Positions 1 to 6,353 of a DNA stretch of 7,175 nt are shown one piece after another; within the stretch, counting starts at the first letter, position 1; each line of letters opens with the position of its first letter. Origin of the DNA: Paludibacteraceae bacterium (GTDB lineage Bacteria; Bacteroidota; Bacteroidia; Bacteroidales; Paludibacteraceae); contig JAFPLG010000132.1 in the NCBI GenBank assembly GCA_017402895.1, positions 1-7,175 on the forward strand, written 5' to 3'. Position numbers and translations under genes: made by a program. The notes beneath the pieces were generated by a model. That model made no database searches and was not told the DNA's origin. It worked only from the letters and a program-made list of their open reading frames with translations.

Positions 1-1
1 C

Positions 2-1075
2 GAACCGGGCATAGGCAAGTCCACGTTGGCGCTGCAGGTGCTGATGCAGATGGGCGACAAACGGACGCTGTACGCCTCCGGCGAGGAGTCGGTGAAGCAA
101 TTGAAACTGCGTGCAGAACGCCTGGCCGGCAATCCCGAAAACCTGTATATCCTCAGCGAGACATCGCTGGAGAAAATATTGTCGCATGTGGCTGATATCC
201 GGCCGGAAGTGGTGGTGGTGGATTCTATTCAAACCATCGGAACGGAAGGTGTGGACAGCACCATCGGCAGCTTGACGCAGGTGCGCGAATGTGCCGCCAT
301 CCTGCTCAAGTACGCCAAAGAGCACGGCATACCCTTTATCATCATCGGACATATCACGAAGGACGGTGCACTCGCCGGCCCGAAAGTACTGGAGCATATA
401 GTGGATACGGTGCTGCAGTTCGAGGGCGACCAGCACTATATGTACCGCATCCTGCGTGCGCAGAAAAACCGCTTCGGCAGTACGTCCGAGTTGGGTATCT
501 TCGAGATGCGCAACGACGGTCTGCGCGAGGTGAGCAATCCGTCGGAACTGCTCCTGTCGAGCAATCACGACGGTCTGTCCGGTATCGCCATCGCTGCGGC
601 GGTAGAGGGTGTGAGGCCGTTCCTCATCGAAGTGCAGGCACTCGTGAGCAGCGCTGCCTACGGCACACCGCAACGCTCATCCACCGGTTTTGATTTGCGC
701 CGACTGAACATGCTGTTGGCGGTATTAGAGAAGCGGGTGGGATTCAAACTGCTCCAGAAAGATGTGTTTTTGAATATAGCAGGCGGTTTGCGGGTCAACG
801 ATCCCGCTATCGACCTGGCCGTCATGGCGGCTGTTCTGTCTTCCAACACTGATATCGCTCTCGACGCAGACGTGTGTCTGGCGGGTGAAGTGGGACTGGC
901 CGGAGAGATCCGTCCGGTGAGCCGAATCGAACAACGAATTCGCGAAGCGCAGAAGCTCGGCTTCCAAAAAATTTTGGTACCTGCCGGACAAAAATTAGAC
1001 GCCAATATCCGTGGAATTGAGGTCATAGAAGTGCGAAAAGTGGCCGAAGCGTTCCGTTTTCTTATAAGAAAATAA
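2..1075 (+). CDS. radA: DNA repair protein RadA, 5'-truncated by window edge
   Basis: RadA (Sms) is a RecA-like ATPase that promotes branch migration of recombination intermediates in the cytoplasm. The reading frame is open from base 2, so the true start lies outside the window. About 357 residues are visible against a usual length near 455; the missing part should hold the N-terminal four-cysteine zinc finger. The first visible residues, EPGIGKST (2-25), are the Walker A loop. VVVVD at 209-223 is Walker B, and the RadA signature KNRFG is at 464-478. The C-terminal third (about 540-1075) is the Lon-protease-like domain. There DPAID stands where Lon has its GPSAG active-site serine loop, so no peptidase activity is expected, as is usual in RadA. 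The gene ends TAA. The next gene starts 80 nt downstream from its own promoter, so radA is probably not part of the envelope operon. Confidence 0.96.
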   Translation, partial: EPGIGKSTLALQVLMQMGDKRTLYASGEESVKQLKLRAERLAGNPENLYILSETSLEKILSHVADIRPEVVVVDSIQTIGTEGVDSTIGSLTQVRECAAILLKYAKEHGIPFIIIGHITKDGALAGPKVLEHIVDTVLQFEGDQHYMYRILRAQKNRFGSTSELGIFEMRNDGLREVSNPSELLLSSNHDGLSGIAIAAAVEGVRPFLIEVQALVSSAAYGTPQRSSTGFDLRRLNMLLAVLEKRVGFKLLQKDVFLNIAGGLRVNDPAIDLAVMAAVLSSNTDIALDADVCLAGEVGLAGEIRPVSRIEQRIREAQKLGFQKILVPAGQKLDANIRGIEVIEVRKVAEAFRFLIRK

Positions 1076-1092
1076 GAAAAAGGTGCATTTTT

Positions 1093-1124
1093 TTTGCATA
1101 TATCAGAAAAAAGTTGTACCTTTG
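1093..1124 (+). promoter_or_regulatory. Bacteroidota-type promoter for the envelope operon
   Basis: TTTG at 1093-1096 and TACCTTTG at 1117-1124 are separated by 20 nt. This matches the known Bacteroidota primary sigma factor consensus, -33 TTTG and -7 TAnnTTTG. Transcription would begin a few bases downstream, around 1128-1132, leaving a short leader of about 25 nt before the ATG at 1156. It lies in the only sizeable gap upstream of the envelope gene run and is the only full match I noticed between genes. It probably drives the unknown barrel gene, uppS, bamA and the skp pair. The A-rich and T-rich sequence at 1076-1096 does not form a convincing terminator for radA. Confidence 0.8.
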
Positions 1125-1155
1125 CACCCTAATTAGATTGGATAATAGTGTGCGT

Positions 1156-1854
1156 ATGCAAAAAAGCTATAAAAATAGGGTGTTTTTGTCGGTGGTTTTG
1201 ATGCTGCTGATGAGCCTTTCCGTGCGCGCCGAACAGCTGCCTTATCTCTGCGATTTCGGAGTGCAGGGAGGTATAGGTTACTACATCGGCGATGCACAAC
1301 CTCATCCGTTCATGATGCCCCGCGAAGTGTATGGCGCCCAGTTCCGTTACAAGTTCAACAGCCGTTGGGCGATACAGGTGAAAGGCCAGTATCAGAAGGT
1401 GGCGTTCAAGTATGCTGCGGATAATATTCCCGGTACGATGCAGGTGGGGTACAACAACATGATCAACCTGGATGCCGTGGGTGAGTTTAATTTCTTCCGA
1501 TACGGCGAGAAAACCAGCGACACGCGTATCAAGCCCATCACGCCGTATATCTTTCTGGGTATAGGTGCTGCCATCTATGGCGAGGACGATGACCGCTACG
1601 GCACGTTGGGCATCTATTTCCCCTTCGGCATCGGTATGAAATGGCGTTTTGCGCCGCGCTGGCAATTGCTGGTGGCATGGCAGCACAACCTCTATTTCGT
1701 GGACGATGTGGAGAATGTGCAATCGTTAGGCAATACCTACAATATGAACGGCTCCAATTTCATCAATGACGATTTGTTGGGACAACTGACGGTGGGCATT
1801 GCCTTTGAGTTCGCCCAAATGAAAGCGGTCTGCAAGACCTGTAGTTGGAAATAA
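1156..1854 (+). CDS. Predicted outer-membrane beta-barrel protein, DUF6089-like, unknown function
   Basis: This 232-residue protein has a signal peptide: basic start MQKSYKNR, hydrophobic core at about 9-23, likely cleavage VRA25|E26. The mature part has alternating aromatic and polar strands with Gly-rich turns typical of a small outer-membrane barrel. It opens with GVQGGIGYYIGDA and ends in the strand LTVGIAFEF. From memory this resembles the Bacteroidota DUF6089 family, which sits beside uppS and bamA in related genomes; I could not check this. I chose the ATG at 1156 because the frame's earlier TTG at 1114 overlaps the promoter -7 element. After the last strand there is an 11-13 residue tail with Cys226 and Cys229 (CxxC). 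uppS begins 10 nt after the stop, so the two are almost certainly cotranscribed. The function is unknown; a role beside BamA is inference from position. Confidence 0.85.
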   Translation: MQKSYKNRVFLSVVLMLLMSLSVRAEQLPYLCDFGVQGGIGYYIGDAQPHPFMMPREVYGAQFRYKFNSRWAIQVKGQYQKVAFKYAADNIPGTMQVGYNNMINLDAVGEFNFFRYGEKTSDTRIKPITPYIFLGIGAAIYGEDDDRYGTLGIYFPFGIGMKWRFAPRWQLLVAWQHNLYFVDDVENVQSLGNTYNMNGSNFINDDLLGQLTVGIAFEFAQMKAVCKTCSWK

Positions 1855-1864
1855 ACAGAAGAAT

Positions 1865-2611
1865 ATGAGTTACTTTGAACAAATAGACAAGAGTAGAATC
1901 CCCAACCACGTGGCTATCATCATGGATGGTAACGGTCGTTGGGCCAAGGAGCGCGGTCTCGCCCGTATCTACGGACACCAGCAGGGTGTGGACGTGCTGC
2001 ACGATATCATCACCACGGTGGCTGAGACGGGTGTGAAGTATCTAACCATGTATGCCTTCTCTCTGGAGAACTGGAACCGCCCCAAAGACGAGGTAAGTTC
2101 GCTGATGGATATTGCCGTCGAACTGATTAGAAAAGAGCGTTCTACGTTGATAGAGAAGAATGTACGCCTGCTTACGTTGGGCGACAACGACCTCCTGCCG
2201 GACAAGGTGAAGGACGCCTTTATGGAGTGTGAAGAGGTGACGAAGAACAACACGGGTCTGACGCTCATCTTCGCCTTGTCGTACTCTTCCCGCTGGGAGA
2301 TAACCGAGATGGCCAAACGTATTGCCCGTCAGGCTGTGGAGGGCAAAGTGAAGGTGGAGGATATCAGCGAGGACTACGTGAGCAGCCAGCTCAGCACCGG
2401 TTTGCTGGGTATTCCTGATCCCGACCTGCTCATTCGCACCAGTGGCGAACAGCGCATCAGCAACTACCTGCTGTGGCAGATCGCCTATTCCGAACTCTAC
2501 TTCACGCAATGCCGCTGGCCGGACTTTAACGACGAGGAGTTTTACAAAGCCATAGTGGATTATCAGCATCGCGAACGTCGATTTGGTAAAACAAGTGAAC
2601 AAATTAAGTAG
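1865..2611 (+). CDS. uppS: Isoprenyl transferase (undecaprenyl diphosphate synthase)
   Basis: This cytoplasmic cis-prenyltransferase condenses isopentenyl diphosphate units onto farnesyl diphosphate to make the C55 carrier lipid for peptidoglycan and surface glycans. At 248 residues it has normal family length and is complete. Visible motifs in order are IMDGNGRWAK with the catalytic Asp21; GH at 37-38; FSLENWNRP at 65-73, with Asn69, Trp70 and Arg72 of the active-site loop; and RTSGEQRISN at 191-200. In the last motif Arg191 and Arg197 should bind diphosphate. Glu210 in AYSELYF is the expected Mg ligand. These match the E. coli enzyme's Asp26, Arg194, Arg200 and Glu213 with constant small offsets. 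The usual NYGGR segment reads SYSSR (139-143). The start ATG lies 10 nt after the previous stop with only a weak purine-rich leader. The gene ends in TAG, the only amber stop among the genes here. Confidence 0.97.
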   Translation: MSYFEQIDKSRIPNHVAIIMDGNGRWAKERGLARIYGHQQGVDVLHDIITTVAETGVKYLTMYAFSLENWNRPKDEVSSLMDIAVELIRKERSTLIEKNVRLLTLGDNDLLPDKVKDAFMECEEVTKNNTGLTLIFALSYSSRWEITEMAKRIARQAVEGKVKVEDISEDYVSSQLSTGLLGIPDPDLLIRTSGEQRISNYLLWQIAYSELYFTQCRWPDFNDEEFYKAIVDYQHRERRFGKTSEQIK

Positions 2612-2626
2612 TCTGGCACAATATTT

Positions 2627-2644
2627 GCACGGTCAAATCCGTGC
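2627..2644 (+). repeat. Perfect 6-bp hairpin between uppS and bamA
   Basis: GCACGG (2627-2632) and CCGTGC (2639-2644) are exact inverted repeats around a 6-nt loop, in the 48-nt gap before bamA. There is no run of T after it, so a simple intrinsic terminator is unlikely. In RNA it would sit about 15 nt before the bamA start and could affect translation or processing; this is inference. The sequence just before it, AATATTTGCAC, resembles a promoter -7 element with one mismatch but lacks a TTTG at the right upstream distance. Confidence 0.45.
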
Positions 2645-2650
2645 GTATAT

Positions 2651-2657
2651 AAAAGGA
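2651..2657 (+). promoter_or_regulatory. Possible ribosome binding site of bamA
   Basis: AAAAGGA is the best Shine-Dalgarno-like purine run in the gap. It lies only 2 nt before the TTG at 2660 but 11 nt before the second in-frame TTG at 2669. Spacing therefore slightly favours the later start, which would give a protein beginning MKKRVLYIF. Confidence 0.35.
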
Positions 2658-2659
2658 TT

Positions 2660-5254
2660 TTGAACAAGTTGAAAAAACGGGTTTTATATATATTTCTACT
2701 GTTGATGACGCTCCACGTGTGTGCGCAGGATGTTGCGCCTACGATGGAGTACACGATGCAGCGCAAGACCTACGAGATAGCCGACATCACCGTATCGGGT
2801 GCCGACTCGTATGAGGATTTTGTGCTCATCGGTTTCTCCGGCTTGGCGAAAGGCGACAAGATAGAAGTGCCTGGCGATGCTATTTCCAAGACAATCAGAC
2901 GTTTCTGGAAACAGGGCCTGTTCTCGGACGTGAAGATAGAGGCCACGAAGATAGAGGGCGACAAGATATGGTTGAACATCGCTTTGAAGCAGCGTCCGCG
3001 CGTGTCGGAAGTGACCTACAACGGCATCCGTAAGTCCGACAAGGAAGAGGTGGAGACCAAGGTGGGCATCAGCAAAGGTGCGCAAATGACGCCGAACCTC
3101 TCCGACAGGGCCGTGACCATGGTGAAGAAATACTATGCCGAGAAGGGCTACATGAACACCAAGGTGAAAGTGCTGCAGCAGGACGATGCCGAGCATCCGG
3201 GCTACGTGAAAGTGGCCATCAATATCGACCGCGGCGAGAAAACCAAGGTGGGTGAAATCTATATCACAGGTAACGAGGCGCTGACTGATGTGAAAATCAA
3301 CCGCGCCATGAAGAAAACCAACGACAACAATATCGTCAATTTCTTCCGCACCAAGAAATTCGTGGCGGAGGAGTATGAGAAAGACAAGAAAGCCGTTATA
3401 GAGAAGTACAACGAGTTGGGCTACCGTGACGCATACATCATTGCCGACTCGGTGGTGCCCAATCCCGAAGACCCCTCTCGCGTGGATGTGTATATCCATA
3501 TCAATGAGGGCAATAAGTACTATGTACGCAGCGTCAACTGGGTGGGCAATACGGTGTATCCGTATGAGTATCTGAATGAGATGCTGGGCTTCAAGAAAGG
3601 CGACGTCTATAACCTCAAGGAACTCAACAAACGCCTTACTGAAGACGACGATGCCGTGTCGAAACTCTATACCGACCGCGGTTATCTGTTCTTCAACGTG
3701 GAGCCTGTGGAGGTGAAGATTGAGAACGACTCCATCGATTTTGAGATGCGCGTGTATGAGGGCCGTCCCGCTACCATCAACGAGGTGAATATCGTGGGTA
3801 ATACCCGTGTGTATGAGCATGTGGTTCGCCGCGAACTCTATACCAAGCCGGGTCAGCTCTATTCGCAGTCCGACATCATGCGTTCGCTGCGTGAGTTGGC
3901 GCAGATGGGACACTTCGACCAGGAGAAACTGGTGCCGGATATTTCGCCTAATCCCGAAGACGGAACCGTGGATGTGACCTATCAGTTGGAAACCAAGTCG
4001 AGCGACCAGATTGAGTTCTCGCTGGGTTGGGGCGCTACGGGTCTTGTGGGCTCTCTCGGTTTGAAATTCAGCAACTTCGCAATTCAGAACCTGTTCAACA
4101 AGAAAGCGTATCGTATCGTGCCGCAAGGCGAAGGCCAGACCTTCTCTATCAATGCGCGCACGAATGGTGTGTACTATACATCCGCCAGCATTTCGTTCTT
4201 GGAGCCGTGGCTCGGCGGCAAGCGTCCTAACTCGCTGAGTGCCAGCGTGTATTTCGCATCGCAGACGGGTTACTCCAAGCGTTACATTGATGCATACAAC
4301 TCGCTCTATTCGACGTATTATTCCAACTACTCCAGCTATTACGGCAGCGGGTATAACGACTACTACCAGCAGCTCCAGGAGCAGGAGTCTGACCCCGATA
4401 CGTACCTCCGCACGTTCGGTGTGAGCCTCGGCTACGGTAAGCGTCTCCATTGGCCTGACGACTATTTCACGTTCTACGGCGAACTCTCGTACCAGATGTA
4501 TATGATGCACGATTGGCCGTACCTGATTATCAACGACGGCACGTCACACAACCTGGCATTGACGCTCAACCTGTCGCGTAACTCTATTGATAATCCTATC
4601 TATACGCGCCGCGGTTCGCAGTTCAGCCTCTCGCTGAAGATTACGCCGCCGTGGTCGCTCATGAACAAGAAGGACTACTCCGCCATGACCACGCAGGAGC
4701 GCTATCACCTGCTGGAGTACCACAAGTGGAAATTCTCTGGCAAGGTGTTCACGCCGCTGACCAAGGACAGCAAGTTGGTGCTCATGACCCGTGCCGAGTT
4801 CGGCTATCTGGGTCATTACAACATCAACGCCAAGTCGCCGTTCGAGACGTTCTACATGGGTGGTGACGGTATGTCCAGCTATTCCAGCTACTCCACCGAT
4901 TACATCGCCATGCGTGGTTATTCGTCCGGTTCACTTACGCCGTATGACGCCACCACCGGACGTAACATCGGCTACGTCTATAACAAATACACGCTTGAGC
5001 TCCGCTATCCTATCTCCCTGGAGCAGAACGCCACCATCTGGGTGCTTGGCTTTGCCGAGGCCGGTAACTGCTTCGCCAACCTGAAGGACTTCAACCCCTT
5101 CAACCTGAAGCGTTCGCTCGGTCTGGGTGTGCGTATCTACCTGCCGATGTTCGGCTTGATGGGTATCGACTGGGGCTGGGGCTTTGACAAGATTAACGGT
5201 TCCGACCAATACGGAAAATCGCAATTCCACTTTGTGCTCGGACAAGAACTATAA
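2660..5254 (+). CDS. bamA: Outer-membrane protein assembly factor BamA
   Basis: BamA is the essential core of the BAM machine that folds and inserts beta-barrel proteins into the outer membrane. The 864-residue product has a signal peptide with probable cleavage VCA22|Q23. Five POTRA domains follow, at about 38-111, 114-190, 195-283, 287-367 and 371-443; several open with the typical strand and Gly-Asn turn (YNGI, ITGN, WVGN, IVGN). A 16-strand barrel domain spans about 448-864. The loop-6 signature is MRGY at 751-754 with Arg752, and the C-terminus is the strand QFHFVLGQEL. No ATG lies at the signal peptide; the start is TTG, either 2660 (given) or 2669. The frame is the same as uppS and open back to that gene's TAG. 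A predicted extracellular insertion at 538-576 is extremely Tyr-rich. The first skp gene starts 5 nt after the stop, which fits a shared barrel-assembly operon. Confidence 0.97.
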   Translation: MNKLKKRVLYIFLLLMTLHVCAQDVAPTMEYTMQRKTYEIADITVSGADSYEDFVLIGFSGLAKGDKIEVPGDAISKTIRRFWKQGLFSDVKIEATKIEGDKIWLNIALKQRPRVSEVTYNGIRKSDKEEVETKVGISKGAQMTPNLSDRAVTMVKKYYAEKGYMNTKVKVLQQDDAEHPGYVKVAINIDRGEKTKVGEIYITGNEALTDVKINRAMKKTNDNNIVNFFRTKKFVAEEYEKDKKAVIEKYNELGYRDAYIIADSVVPNPEDPSRVDVYIHINEGNKYYVRSVNWVGNTVYPYEYLNEMLGFKKGDVYNLKELNKRLTEDDDAVSKLYTDRGYLFFNVEPVEVKIENDSIDFEMRVYEGRPATINEVNIVGNTRVYEHVVRRELYTKPGQLYSQSDIMRSLRELAQMGHFDQEKLVPDISPNPEDGTVDVTYQLETKSSDQIEFSLGWGATGLVGSLGLKFSNFAIQNLFNKKAYRIVPQGEGQTFSINARTNGVYYTSASISFLEPWLGGKRPNSLSASVYFASQTGYSKRYIDAYNSLYSTYYSNYSSYYGSGYNDYYQQLQEQESDPDTYLRTFGVSLGYGKRLHWPDDYFTFYGELSYQMYMMHDWPYLIINDGTSHNLALTLNLSRNSIDNPIYTRRGSQFSLSLKITPPWSLMNKKDYSAMTTQERYHLLEYHKWKFSGKVFTPLTKDSKLVLMTRAEFGYLGHYNINAKSPFETFYMGGDGMSSYSSYSTDYIAMRGYSSGSLTPYDATTGRNIGYVYNKYTLELRYPISLEQNATIWVLGFAEAGNCFANLKDFNPFNLKRSLGLGVRIYLPMFGLMGIDWGWGFDKINGSDQYGKSQFHFVLGQEL

Positions 5255-5259
5255 ACGCT

Positions 5260-5799
5260 ATGCATATGAAACAACGACATTGTATTTATACCTTCTCCTT
5301 GCTTGCTCTATGCTTGCTGTCTTCACTCTGCTGTAGCGTCAGTGCGCAGAAAGTGGCGTTCGTGGATCTGCAGTATATCCTGAAGAATCTGCCTCAGTAC
5401 GAAACGGCCAACGAGCAACTCGCGATGGTGAGCAAACGCTGGCAGAAAGAGGTGGATGCGCTCAACGAAGAAGCCCGTGTGCTTCAGCAGAACTACCAGA
5501 CCGAGCAGATTTTCCTCTCCGAGGATATGAAGAAGGAACGCGAGGCGGAGATCCTGGCGAAAGAGAAAGAAGCCATGGATGCCAAGCGCCGATATTTTGG
5601 GAAAGAGGGTGAACTCTTCAAGAAAAGAGAAGCGCTGCTCAAGCCCATTCAGGACGAGATTTATGCCGTGATTCAGGAAATCGCGCAAGAGAAACGATAT
5701 GATGTGGTGAAGGACCGCTCTGCCGACCCGTCGCTCATCTATATGTCCTCCAAGATGGATATCTCCGACCAGGTGCTCCAGCGTCTGGGCGCCAAGTAA
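5260..5799 (+). CDS. skp: OmpH/Skp family periplasmic chaperone, first copy
   Basis: Skp-type chaperones are trimeric periplasmic proteins whose long helical arms hold unfolded outer-membrane proteins on their way to BamA. This 179-residue protein has a signal peptide with likely cleavage VSA29|Q30. A short strand VAFVDLQYIL follows, as in Skp/OmpH. A long charged coiled-coil hairpin spans about 44-145, and a C-terminal strand region follows (YDVVKDRS, SLIYMSS). Length and layout fit the family. The start is ATG 5260, 5 nt after bamA's stop; ATG 5266 is an equally good alternative giving MKQRHC. The mature protein has about 26 Lys/Arg and 28 Asp/Glu by hand count, so it is near neutral, unlike the basic E. 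coli Skp. The tight spacing implies cotranscription with bamA. Confidence 0.93.
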   Translation: MHMKQRHCIYTFSLLALCLLSSLCCSVSAQKVAFVDLQYILKNLPQYETANEQLAMVSKRWQKEVDALNEEARVLQQNYQTEQIFLSEDMKKEREAEILAKEKEAMDAKRRYFGKEGELFKKREALLKPIQDEIYAVIQEIAQEKRYDVVKDRSADPSLIYMSSKMDISDQVLQRLGAK

Positions 5800-5800
5800 G

Positions 5801-5836
5801 CACCGTGAGAGAACCACCGAAGGATCACCGTAGGAT
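5801..5836 (+). repeat. Short imperfect tandem repeat between the two skp genes
   Basis: CACCGAAGGAT (5815-5825) is followed directly by CACCGTAGGAT (5826-5836), an 11-bp tandem pair with one mismatch. A further CACCG stands at 5801. This occupies much of the 62-nt gap between the skp genes. No promoter consensus or hairpin with a T-run is seen in the gap. Confidence 0.5.
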
Positions 5837-5861
5837 TGACAAAAATAATAACCAGAAAGAT

Positions 5862-6353
5862 ATGAAAAAAGTATTAGTTATCCTTGCACTCGTATTGCCG
5901 ATGATGGCAAGTGCACAGAAGTATGGACACATCAACACGCAGGAACTCTTCCAGCTCATGCCGGAACTCAAAGACGTCACCACACGCCTTGACAGCCTCA
6001 ACAAGCAGTATGAGGACCTGCTCGTAAAAATGCAGGAAGAGTATCAGAAGAAAGCTCAGGAATATGAGCAGAAAGCTGCTACTATGCCTGATGCAATGAA
6101 GCAAATCCAGGAGGAAGAACTCTACACCATGCAGCAGCGCCTCCAGACCACCTACCAGACCGCTCAGCAGGACATCCAGCAGAAGCGTCAGGAGTACGTG
6201 GCTCCCGTGCAGGAGAAGATGGTCAAGGCTATCCAGGCTGTAGGTCAGGAGAAAGGCTTTACCTATATCTTCGACTCCGCCGCGATGGTGTATATCGACC
6301 CCGCTGCCACGGATTTGATGGCTGACGTAAAGGCCAAATTGGGCATTAAATAA
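5862..6353 (+). CDS. skp: OmpH/Skp family periplasmic chaperone, second copy
   Basis: This 163-residue paralogue of the preceding gene starts with a clean signal peptide, MKKVLVILALVLPMMASA, with predicted cleavage before Gln19. It continues with the family's N-terminal strand (YGHINTQELF), a long Gln/Glu-rich coiled coil at about 38-120, and the C-terminal strand segment FTYIFDSAAMVYIDP. The ATG at 5862 was chosen over an in-frame GTG at 5805, because the latter would put a charged, non-secretory stretch before the signal peptide; AGAAAGA at 5854-5860 may serve as a weak ribosome site. Hand count gives about 22 Gln and a net acidic mature protein. Sequence similarity to the first copy is low apart from the overall fold pattern, so this is an old duplication with likely divided roles. 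The stop codon overlaps the next ATG (TAATG). Confidence 0.93.
   Translation: MKKVLVILALVLPMMASAQKYGHINTQELFQLMPELKDVTTRLDSLNKQYEDLLVKMQEEYQKKAQEYEQKAATMPDAMKQIQEEELYTMQQRLQTTYQTAQQDIQQKRQEYVAPVQEKMVKAIQAVGQEKGFTYIFDSAAMVYIDPAATDLMADVKAKLGIK

Noticed and set aside
1076..1101. A-run/T-run and TGCA repeats after radA as an intrinsic terminator
   Set aside because: Pairing would be only a few A-T pairs or a 4-bp self-palindrome; the T-run is better explained as part of the promoter -33 region.
1114..1155. TTG at 1114 as the start of the barrel gene
   Set aside because: It overlaps the -7 promoter element and would add 14 non-secretory residues before a good signal peptide; the ATG at 1156 fits better.
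2620..2627. AATATTTG as a separate bamA promoter
   Set aside because: It has one mismatch to TAnnTTTG and no TTTG about 20 nt upstream; kept only as a weak alternative in the hairpin finding.
2696..4510. Long open frame of about 600 codons on the - strand opposite bamA
   Set aside because: It mirrors bamA codon usage, and its translation is rich in His, Val, Leu and Arg without domain pattern. bamA itself is unambiguous.
5836..5841. TTGACA resembling a sigma70 -35 box before the second skp gene
   Set aside because: Bacteroidota do not use this consensus, and no matching -10 or TAnnTTTG element follows in the gap.
5805..5861. GTG at 5805 as start of the second skp gene
   Set aside because: It would place about 19 polar, charged residues ahead of a textbook signal peptide starting MKKVLV at 5862.
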